This document shows, piece by piece, positions 44,657 through 53,966 of a DNA stretch of 64,000 bases. The DNA is from Rhodospirillales bacterium BBD 1991-14 (lineage in GTDB: Bacteria; Pseudomonadota; Alphaproteobacteria; Kiloniellales; Kiloniellaceae): NCBI GenBank assembly GCA_001657395.1, contig LYSY01000001.1, forward strand, positions 1 to 64,000, written 5' to 3'. The translations under genes and the position numbers were made by a program. The notes under the pieces are model-generated. The model did no database searches, had not been told where the DNA came from, and was given only the letters and a program-made list of their open reading frames with translations. Each line of letters starts with the position of its first letter. Positions within the stretch are counted from its first letter, which is position 1.

Positions 44657-45033
44657 GAACGCGATCGTAGCGGCGGCGTGTCTTTGACGATACCGGTACG
44701 GAGGGGTTGCCGCAGGCGCGCCGAACCTGCATCTTCGGCACGCTGGCTTTGGCCCACAGTTTGGTCCAGTTCGATCATGGGAGCTGGGCTTCTTGCCGGC
44801 GATCATGTTCTTTGGCGCGGTTTTCATATCGTCCATTTCCAGGCCGTTAAGTCTGGTCCCGATCCGGTTGAGGTCGGCGCTGTGGATGCTGATCGAAGGG
44901 ATCCCGTTTATTGCCTCCTTCGGGAGCCTGACCGGATTGGTGCAGCAGGGGGTTCGGCGCGAACGGGAAGCCCGTCTCGCTAGGCTCTCTGGAACCTTCG
45001 GGCTACCGTGAGAGGTTCGACACCGCGCCTTCC
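44657..45033. other. Gap with no convincing gene, possibly decayed coding DNA
   Basis: Short open frames exist on both strands, for example a 72-codon plus-strand frame at 44793-45011 rich in hydrophobic residues, but none has a credible start signal, a family match or a neighbour that would explain it. It may be the remnant of a lost gene downstream of the enolase-superfamily gene. Element E3 begins at its right edge. Confidence 0.4.
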
Positions 45034-45345
45034 GCAGGCTGTTGGTCATTATCCAGCAGCTTAAGGGACTCTCTCCCAGAATCGGCACCCCAACTAAACT
45101 GCTACAGCAATCGAATGCCGGTCTCGGTGGTCGCGGGTCTCCGCAACCAAACGCAAAGAAGCCACCCAAAGGGCGGCTTTCTTGCGTTTTGGGCTCCAGG
45201 GTCAGGCTCTGAGCCCGCGACTTCCGACGGGTTGCGAGACCTCGCTCATACCATGAAGGCTGAGAGCGTGAAGAACGCGCTCCGGGCGAGCGCCTCTAGC
45301 TCGAAGGGCGAGCTGCGGCGAACTGCCGGAGCGCAGTCTGCCGGA
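45034..45345. repeat. Dispersed structured intergenic element, copy E3
   Basis: It starts at the conserved GCAGGCTGTTGGTCAT block, lacking the 5' stem of E1/E2. It has the TGGTCGCGG / CCGCAACCA hairpin with one mismatch (45128-45149) and a terminator close to that of E2. The tail matches E2 in blocks (GGGTCAG, CTGAGCC, ATGAAGGCTGAGA, TCGAAGGGCGAGC). Tail hairpins include GCGCTC/GAGCGC and AGCTCG-AAGGG-CGAGCT. It lies between convergent genes. Confidence 0.75.
45147..45192. terminator. Terminator inside element E3
   Basis: CCAAACGCAAAGAAGCC pairs with GGCTTTCTTGCGTTTTGG around a CACCCAAAGGGC core with one A-C mismatch. It lies between the convergent plus-strand enolase-superfamily and minus-strand asparaginase genes and can serve both. 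Confidence 0.7.
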
Positions 45346-45367
45346 AGCTTCCTGATGCCGGAAGGGA

Positions 45368-46399
45368 CTAGGCCCTGCGAAGGGCCATTCCGCGGGGCGG
45401 TTCTGTCTCGAAAGTCGCCGGTTCGATATGTCCCACTTGTTCGTGGCGGCTGTTGGTGACGGCGGGACGCGCGAAGTCGCCAAGAGCCGCGACCTCGGCA
45501 TCGCCGATCAGGTTGAGCTGACGCAGAATGGCAATCAGGGCGGGGACGCGGGCGCGCGCGTTGCCGTCGGCGACCTTAAGGGCGATGGCCAGCCCGTCCT
45601 GCGGCAGGAAGGTGAGAAGAAAGGCTTCGGCTCCGCCCTTGAAAACAACGCGGCGGTCGGTCGCCTCGGCCACTGCCACCATGGCATGTTCGGACCCGGA
45701 GGTATACTCCGGGTGCCGGCCCATGGCGTCCATCAGGCGCGCCATGGCGGCCGCTCGTTTCGCAGGGGCCCGTCCGGCCGCGAACCTGGCCCCCAAGCGG
45801 GCAGCGTCGCCAAGGCTGAGGGCGGGCGAGGGCAGGGTGCAGCCGTCGCTGCCCAGGGGCATGCCGGCAGGAGCGCCGAGATCGGCGAGGACTTCGAAGA
45901 AGTGTTGCTGCGCCGGGTGATCCGCCAACGCATAGTTCTCGATGCCGTAGCCGCAGTGGTGGCAGAGAGTCAGAAAGCCGGTATGTTTGCCCGAGCAGTT
46001 GTGGTGCAGAGACGTGGCCTCTTCGCCGGCACGAAGCATGCGCCGTTGGGTTTCGAGATGCTTGGGGTACTCCGGACCGCAGGCCAGATCGCTGACTTCG
46101 CAGCCGATTGCGTTCAGCCAGCTGGCCGCGAGCTCTGTGTGATGCGACTCGCCGCGGTGGGATGCGCAGGCAAGGGCCAGGTGCTTTGAGGACAGCGCAT
46201 GGGCGTCGGCAGCGCCACTCTCGACAAGAGGCAGGGCCTGGAAGGGTTTCATGGAAGACCGCGGGTAGGTGATCAGGTTCGGATCCCCCCACCCGGCAAT
46301 CACCTCACCCGCCGCATTGGCCACCACGGCGACACCCAGATGCCGGCTTTCGATGACATCGCCGCGCCAGACCTGCGCGAGTTCCTCGAGCTGTTCCAA
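45368..46399 (-). CDS. L-asparaginase II family protein (Rhizobium etli class 3 type)
   Basis: 343 aa. The start appears to be TTG at 46399 with GGAAAG upstream. Class 3 asparaginase motifs are present: YPRSSMKPFQALPLVESG (catalytic Ser-Lys region), HHNCSGKHTGFL (Cys/Lys of the metal and active site) and the conserved late Cys in GSDGCTLPSPALS. The family hydrolyses asparagine to aspartate and ammonia in the cytoplasm. It is divergent from the neighbouring PLP gene and shares a 125-bp gap with it. Confidence 0.9.
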   Translation of the reverse strand: MEQLEELAQVWRGDVIESRHLGVAVVANAAGEVIAGWGDPNLITYPRSSMKPFQALPLVESGAADAHALSSKHLALACASHRGESHHTELAASWLNAIGCEVSDLACGPEYPKHLETQRRMLRAGEEATSLHHNCSGKHTGFLTLCHHCGYGIENYALADHPAQQHFFEVLADLGAPAGMPLGSDGCTLPSPALSLGDAARLGARFAAGRAPAKRAAAMARLMDAMGRHPEYTSGSEHAMVAVAEATDRRVVFKGGAEAFLLTFLPQDGLAIALKVADGNARARVPALIAILRQLNLIGDAEVAALGDFARPAVTNSRHEQVGHIEPATFETEPPRGMALRRA

Positions 46400-46524
46400 A
46401 GGTACTTTCCTTTCCTTTGAAGCGTCACGGTAGTCAGATGCTCAGGCGAGGGCGAGGAGAGATATCGCCTCGGGTTATGCCCAAAAAGCATAGTCCCTCT
46501 CTTCCCCTGGCCTGAGATGCGGCT

Positions 46525-47739
46525 ATGCTCGGGCGCATGGATACGGAAATCGCATCCCAAGATCTTTCCCGGCTGTGGCGCACCCGCTTTCCTGCCGCTG
46601 AGCGCCAAGTCTATTTGAACGTCGGCTCTCGCGGCATCATCTCCGATGCGGCGAAGCAGGCCGCAGACCGCATGATCGAAGGGCACTGGTTGTCCGACAT
46701 GCCGAAGTCCGAGCGCAAGCCGATGTTGGAGGGCTGCCGGACAAAGTTCGCCAGATTGGTGAAGGCGGCCGGTGAGGCGGAGGTAGCGGTGTTGAAGAAC
46801 GTGAGCGAGGGTTTGAACTCCATCGCCACGGCGTTGACCTGGGAGCCGGGTGACAACGTTGTGTTGACACCGGAACTGGAGCACAGCAACAACATCTATC
46901 TCTGGCGCGCCCTGCACCAGCGGGGCGTCGAGTTGCGCGCGATCCCCCATCGCGACGGCCACATCGATGCGGCTCGGATGGCCGAGGCGATCGACGGCAG
47001 AACCCGGCTGGTTACCGCCTCGTCGGTCAGCTTCACCCCAGGTCACCGCACCGACCTGCGCACCATCGGGGAGGCGGCACGGTCGAAGCGGGCCTTTTTT
47101 CTGATCGACGGCGTACAAAGCTGCGGCGTTCTGGATATCGATGTCGAAGACGTCCGCGCCGACGGCCTTGCGACCTCGACGTCAAAGGGCCTTTTGGGGC
47201 TTATGGGACTGGGGTTCCTCTATGTGCGTTCGGGTTGGCTCGACCGTCTGCGCCCCGCCTTTGTTGCCCGTCACTCGGTTGCCCATAGCGGCCACGAGAG
47301 TGAATTCGAGGGTATGGACTTCGCCTATGCTGCCGATGCGAAGCGCTTTGAGATCGGCAACTACAATTGGACCGGTATCGCTGTTGCCGATGCCGCCCTC
47401 GGCGAGCTGCTGGAAGCGGGCACCCCGGCCATCGAAGCCCACAGCCTCGCTCTGGCCGACCGCCTGCGCGAAGGGTTTCTTGCGTTGGGTTTCAAGGTCG
47501 CTCTGGCCGACGACCCTGCGCGCCGCTCGCACCTGGTCACGGTCGGCGACATGGGGCTCGGCGACACCTATACCACGGGCAATGAGGTCCTGAACCGCGT
47601 GGCCCGCGCCCTGGAGGCGGAGGGCGTGCGTTTCTCAATCCGCCGCGGGATGCTGCGGTTCGGTTTTCATTTTTACAACAACGAGGCCGATGTCGAGCGG
47701 GTGCTGGCGGTCGCCGGGTCTTGCATGAAGGCAGTCTAG
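46525..47739 (+). CDS. Class V aminotransferase-family PLP enzyme
   Basis: 404 aa; an ATG at 46537 is an equally possible start. The PLP Lys is in STSKGLLGLMGLGFLYV, and the PLP Asp and its partner lie in FFLIDGVQSCG. The N-terminal YLNVGSRGIISDAAKQA is typical of the isopenicillin-N-epimerase/cysteine-desulfurase-like branch. It is followed directly by the D-threonine-aldolase-like gene whose GTG start abuts its stop, so the two probably act on the same amino acid. Confidence 0.85.
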   Translation: MLGRMDTEIASQDLSRLWRTRFPAAERQVYLNVGSRGIISDAAKQAADRMIEGHWLSDMPKSERKPMLEGCRTKFARLVKAAGEAEVAVLKNVSEGLNSIATALTWEPGDNVVLTPELEHSNNIYLWRALHQRGVELRAIPHRDGHIDAARMAEAIDGRTRLVTASSVSFTPGHRTDLRTIGEAARSKRAFFLIDGVQSCGVLDIDVEDVRADGLATSTSKGLLGLMGLGFLYVRSGWLDRLRPAFVARHSVAHSGHESEFEGMDFAYAADAKRFEIGNYNWTGIAVADAALGELLEAGTPAIEAHSLALADRLREGFLALGFKVALADDPARRSHLVTVGDMGLGDTYTTGNEVLNRVARALEAEGVRFSIRRGMLRFGFHFYNNEADVERVLAVAGSCMKAV

Positions 47740-48831
47740 GTGTTCGACGGCTTTGAGACGCCCTGTCTGATCCTGGACACGGTGCGCCTGCGCCGCAATG
47801 CGGCACGAATGCTGCAGCATTGCGATGCCCAGGGGGTGCTTCTGCGCCCGCATCTCAAAACCTCGAAGTCCGTTGATGTCGCGAAGATCGCAACCGGTGG
47901 ACGCATGTCCAGCGTGACCGTGTCGACTCTGGTCGAAGCCGCGCATTTTGCCCGCGCCGGCTTTGATGACCTGCTTTATGCCGTGGGCATCACGCCAAAC
48001 AAGTTCGACCATGTCGACGGAATCATGGCTGCAACCGGGAAGGCGGTGACGCTTTGCCTGGACTCGCCCGAGATGGCGCGGGCTCTGGCGGCAAGCGATC
48101 TGACGGCCCCGGTCCTGATCGAAGTCGATTGCGGAGAACACCGCGGGGGCCTGTCAGCCGACTCGGACGCCCTGATCGAGATCGGACGGATCCTGGGTTC
48201 GCAGTTGCTGGGTGTCCTGAGCCATGCCGGCCATTCCTATGCGACGGACAGAGTGGCCGAGGTAAAGCGCGTTGCAGCGGCCGAGGTCGATGCGGCAACG
48301 ATGGCGGCCGGGCGCCTCCGCGAGGCCGGCATGGCTGTCGAGGTCGTCAGCATCGGATCGACGCCAACGGTTCTTCATGCTGGCAGCCTGGAGGGCATTA
48401 CCGAGGTGCGGGCGGGCATCTATCTGTTCTACGACCTCTCGCAGTTCGGCAGAAACATCTGCAGCCTGGAGGACATTGCCCTGTCGGTGCTGAGTACGGT
48501 GATCGGACACAACCGGGCCGCCGGTGTTATGACAATCGATGCCGGTGCCCTGGCAATGTCCAAGGACATCGGCGCCAACACGTTTTTGCCCAATGCCGCT
48601 TACGGCTGGATCTGTAAGACGGAGACGATGAAACCCACCGGCCTGGCGGTCACCGCGGTTCATCAGGAACATGGCACCGTCGCGGTAGATGACCCGGTCT
48701 GGTACGAGCGCCTGCCCATCGGCTCCACCGTGCGGGTTCTGCCCGGCCATGCCTGCCTGACTGCCGCCGGCGGATACGGCGCCTACCATACCACCTGCGG
48801 CGCGGTTTGGCCGCGCGTCGACGGTTGGTAA
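47740..48831 (+). CDS. D-threonine aldolase / D-serine dehydratase-like PLP enzyme
   Basis: 363 aa from a GTG immediately after the previous stop. An alanine-racemase-type N-terminal barrel carries the PLP Lys in LRPHLKTSKSVDVAKI. A C-terminal D-serine-dehydratase-like domain provides a His/Cys metal site (VLPGHACLTAAGG). The family cleaves D-3-hydroxy-amino acids or deaminates D-serine using a divalent metal. It overlaps in function with the PLP enzyme upstream and converges on the peptide-importer operon. Confidence 0.87.
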   Translation: MFDGFETPCLILDTVRLRRNAARMLQHCDAQGVLLRPHLKTSKSVDVAKIATGGRMSSVTVSTLVEAAHFARAGFDDLLYAVGITPNKFDHVDGIMAATGKAVTLCLDSPEMARALAASDLTAPVLIEVDCGEHRGGLSADSDALIEIGRILGSQLLGVLSHAGHSYATDRVAEVKRVAAAEVDAATMAAGRLREAGMAVEVVSIGSTPTVLHAGSLEGITEVRAGIYLFYDLSQFGRNICSLEDIALSVLSTVIGHNRAAGVMTIDAGALAMSKDIGANTFLPNAAYGWICKTETMKPTGLAVTAVHQEHGTVAVDDPVWYERLPIGSTVRVLPGHACLTAAGGYGAYHTTCGAVWPRVDGW

Positions 48832-48842
48832 GGGCGGATCCC

Positions 48843-50459
48843 TCAGCGCAGCATCTCCAGACTCGGAACCGAAGCCAGCAAGCGTCTGGTATAGGCCTGC
48901 TGCGGATCGGCAAAAAGCCGGTCGGTGCGGGCTTCTTCGACGATTCTGCCCTTGTGCATGACAACGACGCGGTCAGCCATCTGCTCGACGATCGCAAGGT
49001 CATGCGTGATGAGGACGAGGGTCAGGTTCAGCTCCACCCGCAGCTCGGCAAGGAGACTGAGAATCTGGGCTTGAATAGAGACGTCGAGGGCGCTCGTCGG
49101 TTCGTCGCAGATGACGATCTCCGGGCGTAGAATGAGGGCGCGGGCGATCGCGACGCGCTGGCGCTGACCACCCGACATCTGGTTCGGATAGGCGTGGGTG
49201 AAGCGGGCCGTCAGGCCGGTCTGCTCCATGACACGGCGGACCATCTCCTGCCGTTCCCGCCGCGATCCGATGCCGTGGATGTCCAGCGGCCGCCGGATGA
49301 TCTGGCTGACCGACATACGCGGGTTGAGCGATCCGTAGGGATCCTGAAAGATCGGCTGGACGATCTGGGCGCGCTTGACCTGGAGCACTGCGGCCACGTC
49401 CACGCCATCGAGCGTGATGCGTCCGCGGTCCGGTGCTTCCAGGCCCAGGATAAGGCGCGAGAGGGTCGATTTGCCTGAGCCGCTTTCGCCGACCACCGCG
49501 AGCGTCTCGCCCTTGCCGACCGTCAGGGAGACGTCCTGCACGGCCTCGATCCGGCGCTTGGACCCGAAGAGGCCGCGCTTGACGTGGTAGGTCCGCGAGA
49601 CATCTTCGACCGAGATCACCGGCTCACGCTCCTGCGTGGCGACGCTGCGCCCGCTCCCGCGCGGGATGCTGTCGATCAGCTTCCTGGTATAGGGGTGCTG
49701 GGGGGCACTGACGACCTGACGGGTCGGGCCCTGCTCGACCACTTCGCCCTTCAGCATGACGAGAACGCGGTTGGTGAAGTTGGCGACCACGCCGAAATCG
49801 TGGCTGATCAGGATGATGGCGATTCCCAAGCGCTGCTGCAGGTCCTTCAGCAGATCGAGGATTTGCTTTTGGATCGTCACGTCCAGGGCCGTCGTGGGTT
49901 CGTCGGCGATCAGTATGTCCGGCTCGTTCATCAAGGCCATGGCGATCATGATGCGCTGGCGCTGGCCGCCGGAGAACTGATGGGGATACTGGTTGAACCG
50001 CTCCTCGGCATCAGGCAGACCGACCGCGTTCATGAGTTCCAGCGCCCGCGCCTTTGCCGTGCGCGATGCGCCGCCATGCAGTGTCATCATCTCGCAGAGC
50101 TGCCGGCCGACGGGATAGACCGGATTGAGCGAGGTCATCGGCTCCTGAAAGATCATGCCCGCCCTTTGCCCGCGGATGTCGGTCGCCAGCATCTTCTCGG
50201 AGACGGTCAGGAGATTGTGACCGCAGAGCTCCAGGCGCTCGGCGCTGCGCTCGGCCGCCGAAGGGAGCAAGCCCATCAGGGCATGGGCCGTCATCGACTT
50301 GCCCGAACCGCTCTCGCCGACAATGCCCAGGGTCTCTCCCTTCTTGAGGGCGAAGGAGACGCCCTTGACGGCTGTGAGTGCGCCGCCGGGAATCGGCAGG
50401 GTAACGGTGAGGCCCTCGACCTCCACGGTGGTCGGCAGTGCCTTGCGGTGCTCCATCAA
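48843..50459 (-). CDS. Fused double ABC ATPase for peptide import (DppD-DppF/GsiA type)
   Basis: 538 aa with two complete ATPase domains. The first has GESGSGKS, FSGGQRQR and [12 protein letters not shown]; the second has GESGSGKST, MSGGQRQR and VICDEPTSALD. The first ends in a short oligopeptide-type region (HPYTRKLIDSIP). Both H-loops are present (LISHDFGVV, LITHDLAIV). A single fused protein replaces the two ATPases seen in the other peptide importer at 30.5-32.5 kb. It overlaps the start of the permease gene by four bases in the operon. Confidence 0.93.
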   Translation of the reverse strand: MMEHRKALPTTVEVEGLTVTLPIPGGALTAVKGVSFALKKGETLGIVGESGSGKSMTAHALMGLLPSAAERSAERLELCGHNLLTVSEKMLATDIRGQRAGMIFQEPMTSLNPVYPVGRQLCEMMTLHGGASRTAKARALELMNAVGLPDAEERFNQYPHQFSGGQRQRIMIAMALMNEPDILIADEPTTALDVTIQKQILDLLKDLQQRLGIAIILISHDFGVVANFTNRVLVMLKGEVVEQGPTRQVVSAPQHPYTRKLIDSIPRGSGRSVATQEREPVISVEDVSRTYHVKRGLFGSKRRIEAVQDVSLTVGKGETLAVVGESGSGKSTLSRLILGLEAPDRGRITLDGVDVAAVLQVKRAQIVQPIFQDPYGSLNPRMSVSQIIRRPLDIHGIGSRRERQEMVRRVMEQTGLTARFTHAYPNQMSGGQRQRVAIARALILRPEIVICDEPTSALDVSIQAQILSLLAELRVELNLTLVLITHDLAIVEQMADRVVVMHKGRIVEEARTDRLFADPQQAYTRRLLASVPSLEMLR

Positions 50460-51346
50460 TGGCGGGCCTCCGGCGCCGCCACGTCCCTCAGGCCGTCGCC
50501 CATGAGGTTGATGGCGATAACCAGCAGGAACAGGGCGATGCCGGGGATCGTCACCAGCCAGGGCTGGAAGAACATCGCGTCCTTGCCCTCGGCGATCATC
50601 AACCCCCAGGACGGAGTGGGTGCCGGAATACCAACGCCGAGAAAGCTGAGGGCCGCTTCCGCCAGGATGGCGCTGCCGACCTCGTAGGTGAAGATCACAA
50701 GGATATGGCTGGAAAGGTTGGGCAGTACGTCCCGCCAGACGATGGAAAGCGTGTCGGCGCCAAGCGCCTTGGAAGCGGTGACGAACTCAAGCTGGCGGAT
50801 GCGCTGCGTCGCCGCCCGGGTCACCACAAGATAGAGGTTCCAGTGGAGAAAGCCGATCACGCAGATGACCACGGTGACCGAGGGGCCGATAAGGAACACC
50901 AGAGCCATGGCGAGGAGCAGCGAGGGCAGGGCAAGCTGGCAGGAAAGCACGAAGCTGACCACCTGATCCACCCGCCCGCCCAGGAATCCTGCAGCGACGC
51001 CCAGGGCCACGCCGATCACGCAGCCGATCGCGGCAGCGGAGAAACCCACGATCACCGAGATCTGAGCGCCGTAGAGGAGCCGGCTGAGGTAATCGCGGCC
51101 AAGATGGTCGGTGCCCAGGGGATGCTCCCAGCTGCCCCCGGCCCAGACCGGATAGGCGAGGCGGTTGCCCAGGTTCTGCTCCGTATAGTCGAAGGGGGCC
51201 AGGAAGGGCGCCAGCAGTGCCATGGCGCCGACCACGGCGATGATCGCGGCACCGAAGATGAAGCCGCGGTGATGAACGGCGCGGCGAAGGGCGGCACGCG
51301 CCGGGTGCTCGCCGGCAAGCTCCAGGTCTGTATCGACGACCGCCAT
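50456..51346 (-). CDS. ABC peptide-type permease (DppC/GsiD family)
   Basis: 296 aa from the ATG at 51346, which overlaps the stop of the partner permease as TGATG; longer open frame upstream is out-of-frame read-through of that gene. The OppC N-terminal segment, HPLGTDHLGRDYLSRLLYG and the EAA region (GADTLSIVWRDVLPN) are present, with six helices. The C-terminus INLMGDGLRDVAAPE is typical. Confidence 0.93.
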   Translation of the reverse strand: MAVVDTDLELAGEHPARAALRRAVHHRGFIFGAAIIAVVGAMALLAPFLAPFDYTEQNLGNRLAYPVWAGGSWEHPLGTDHLGRDYLSRLLYGAQISVIVGFSAAAIGCVIGVALGVAAGFLGGRVDQVVSFVLSCQLALPSLLLAMALVFLIGPSVTVVICVIGFLHWNLYLVVTRAATQRIRQLEFVTASKALGADTLSIVWRDVLPNLSSHILVIFTYEVGSAILAEAALSFLGVGIPAPTPSWGLMIAEGKDAMFFQPWLVTIPGIALFLLVIAINLMGDGLRDVAAPEARH

Positions 51347-52263
51347 CAGGCCAGCCTTATCCGCGGGTCGAGCCAGGCGTTCAGAAGATCCGCCAGGAAG
51401 GTGAGCATCACGAAGGTGAGCGCAAAGATGAAAACCAACATCTGCACGGTCGGGATGTCGCCGCCGATGATGCTCTCGATCGCGAGGCGGCCCAGGCCAT
51501 TGATGGCAAAAACACTTTCGGTCACGAGCGATCCGCCGAGCTTGGCCCCAAGCTGGACCGCAAGCACGCCGACCACCGGCAGCAGAGCGTTGCGCAGGGC
51601 GTGGCGCCAGAGCAGCCTCAAGCCCCGGTAGCCCTTGGCGCGCGCGGTGCGGATGTAGTCGGACTCCATGACCTCCAACAGGCCGGTGCGGGTGAGGCGC
51701 ATCACCGAAGGCACGGAGGACAGGCCCAGCACGAAGGCGGGCAGGACGAAGTGCCACCACGTATCGGCGCCGGAAACCGGAAAAATCGGAAAGGTGACCG
51801 CCAGAAGCATGATTGCCATGAGGCCGAGCCAGAAGTTCGGAATGGCCTGTGCCGCTACGGCCAAGCTCAGGGCCACCCGGTCGACCAAGGTGTTGGGATT
51901 GAGGGCGGCCGCGATGCCGAGCGGAATGGCGACGAAGATGGTTACCAGGATGGCCGAGCCCGCGAGCGCAAGAGTGACGGGAAAGTGACGAACGACGAGG
52001 TCGAGCACCGGGGTGCGCCAGTACAGGCTCTCGCCGAAGTCGCCGCGGGCGACGCCGCCCAGCCAATCGAAGTACTGGATGTGGATCGGCCGGTCGAAAC
52101 CCAACTGCTTGCGGATCAGTTCCACCTGGGCGATGTCGGCTTCGTCGCCGGCGATGGCGCTGGCCGGGTCAGTGGCGTAGTTCAGAAGCAGAAAGGTAAC
52201 GAGGCTTACGGCAAAAGCGACGAGCAACGCCAGCCCGCCGCGTTTGAGAGCATAGATCAGCAT
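51346..52263 (-). CDS. ABC peptide-type permease (DppB/GsiC family)
   Basis: 305 aa with six helices. DppB features are RKQLGFDRPIHIQYFDWLGGVARGDFGESLYW in the N-terminal periplasmic region and IRTARAKGYRGLRLLWRHALRNALLPVV in the EAA loop. It lies 70 bp downstream of the binding-protein gene. Confidence 0.93.
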   Translation of the reverse strand: MLIYALKRGGLALLVAFAVSLVTFLLLNYATDPASAIAGDEADIAQVELIRKQLGFDRPIHIQYFDWLGGVARGDFGESLYWRTPVLDLVVRHFPVTLALAGSAILVTIFVAIPLGIAAALNPNTLVDRVALSLAVAAQAIPNFWLGLMAIMLLAVTFPIFPVSGADTWWHFVLPAFVLGLSSVPSVMRLTRTGLLEVMESDYIRTARAKGYRGLRLLWRHALRNALLPVVGVLAVQLGAKLGGSLVTESVFAINGLGRLAIESIIGGDIPTVQMLVFIFALTFVMLTFLADLLNAWLDPRIRLA

Positions 52264-52333
52264 GTCTTACCGCCGCGTCCCCGGCGACCCCCTGCCATCC
52301 GGCCGAGGGTCGCCCGTGCGACTCTGCAAGCGG

Positions 52334-53860
52334 TCACTCTTTCCACTTCGCCATGAAGAGACGGGGCATGCCGTCTTCGGGCTGCACATAGACCAGGTCG
52401 TTCGACATCATGAAGTTCTGCGTGTACTTCTGCACCGGTACCCAGTAGGCCTGCTCGGCGATGTGCCTGACTGCCTGGTGAAAGCGTTTCTCGCGCTCTG
52501 CCGCATCGTAGGTCGCATTCGCGCTGGCCACGAGGTCGCTCAGCTTCTGGTCGCCGGTGTAAACACGTGCCACGTCCAGGATGAAACGGTCCGGCATGAT
52601 GGCGCCGGCATCGGGGATGGAGAAAGACCCGGAGGAGCCGTAGAATGCCGTCAGCTCACCTGCGTTGCGCGGCTTGGAGACGGACTTCACGTAACGCAGG
52701 CTCGCGTTGATGCCAACCGCCTGCCAGTAGTTGATGATGGCCTCCTGGATCGGCCGGTCGCGGGCTGCCCAGTACTCCAGATCGAAGCCGTCGGGATAGC
52801 CGGCCTCGGCCAGAAGAGCCTTGGCCTTTTCCGGGTTGTACTCGTAGGTCTTCACGTCCTCTGTGCAGCCGAACTGAACAGGCTGACAGGCCGTCCAGAG
52901 CGGCGCTGCGGTGCCGCCGGTGATGTTGGTGACGATCTCCTCGCGATTGATGGCGTAGTTCATCGCCTGGCGAACCCGCAGATCCCTGGTCGGCGTATCG
53001 GGATCGGAGCGGCCCGAGGCATCGAGGGCGACGTAGCCAACCCGCATCGAGGGCCCGGCGACGAACTGGGCGCGGCCTGTGCGTCCGACGTTCTCCGCGA
53101 TGTCGGTCGGCACATTGAAGGTCCACTGTACGCCGCCGGACATCACCTCGGCCGCCTGGGTGGAGAAGTCCGGAATCATGCGGATGACGATCTTGCCGAT
53201 GGAGGCCATTGCCTTGGGGCTGTCGCTGCGATAGCCGTCATAGAGCTCCAACTCGACCCGCTGGCCAGGCTGAAAACCGACGACGCGATAGGGACCAGTG
53301 CCGTTCACCTGGTTCTGCTGCGCATTGGGCGTCGTGACGCCCTCAACTTCATAGGAGCCCGCCTTGCGCAGTTTCGAATAGTAGCTCAGATCGTAGAGCA
53401 CCATAGCGTAGGGCTGCTTCATCGTGAAGCGGACGGTGTGGTCGTCGACGGCCTCAATGCTTTCAAGCCAGCGCCCGATTCGGGTGGCGTAGCGTGTTTC
53501 CCCGGCCTCGCTGACAATGTGGTTGAACGAATAGACGACGTCGGCGGCGGTCAGTTGCGAACCGTCGTGGAAGGTCACGTCCTGGCGCAGGTTTACCACC
53601 AGTGTCGTTTCGTCCGTAAACTCGTGGCTCTGTGCGACCAGCGGGACCGCCTGCTGAGTTTCCGGATCGACATAGTAGAGAGCGTCGTCGACGAGGAGGC
53701 CCAGAATGTCATTCTCCCGGATCGTCGAGTAAAGCCCGTCGGTCGTCTTCACTTCGCGCGGAAAGGCCGCGACCAGTGTGTCCTTTGCTTTCTGGGCCTG
53801 TGCCGGTGTGACCGTTGCAGCCAAAACCGCCGCGGCCAGAAGCGTCTGTCTCAAAAACAT
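52334..53860 (-). CDS. ABC importer solute-binding protein (DppA/GsiB, family 5)
   Basis: 508 aa with a Sec signal (residues 1-22, ending AQAQ) and GGGAGA upstream of the ATG. Family 5 landmarks are LRQDVTFHDGSQLTAADVVYSFNHI, VNGTGPYRVVGFQPGQ and DLRVRQAMNYAINREEIV. It is the first gene of the operon, divergent from the LysR regulator. Glutathione, peptide or amino-acid-conjugate uptake are all possible. The asparaginase and D-amino-acid enzyme nearby favour an amino-acid-containing ligand. Confidence 0.9.
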   Translation of the reverse strand: MFLRQTLLAAAVLAATVTPAQAQKAKDTLVAAFPREVKTTDGLYSTIRENDILGLLVDDALYYVDPETQQAVPLVAQSHEFTDETTLVVNLRQDVTFHDGSQLTAADVVYSFNHIVSEAGETRYATRIGRWLESIEAVDDHTVRFTMKQPYAMVLYDLSYYSKLRKAGSYEVEGVTTPNAQQNQVNGTGPYRVVGFQPGQRVELELYDGYRSDSPKAMASIGKIVIRMIPDFSTQAAEVMSGGVQWTFNVPTDIAENVGRTGRAQFVAGPSMRVGYVALDASGRSDPDTPTRDLRVRQAMNYAINREEIVTNITGGTAAPLWTACQPVQFGCTEDVKTYEYNPEKAKALLAEAGYPDGFDLEYWAARDRPIQEAIINYWQAVGINASLRYVKSVSKPRNAGELTAFYGSSGSFSIPDAGAIMPDRFILDVARVYTGDQKLSDLVASANATYDAAEREKRFHQAVRHIAEQAYWVPVQKYTQNFMMSNDLVYVQPEDGMPRLFMAKWKE

Positions 53861-53966
53861 GTGACCAGCGTCTCCCTGTTTGCCTGTCCCTGTATTGATT
53901 TGTTGACCATCGCTTAAGTGGCTTTCTTGCAGGCGCCCGAGTCCAATACCTTTGCGGTGCAGAGTT

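Noticed and set aside
44330-45169. A 279-codon minus-strand open frame over the enolase-superfamily 3' end and the gap
   Set aside because: It overlaps a better-supported plus-strand gene, has no start signal, and shows no recognisable domain.
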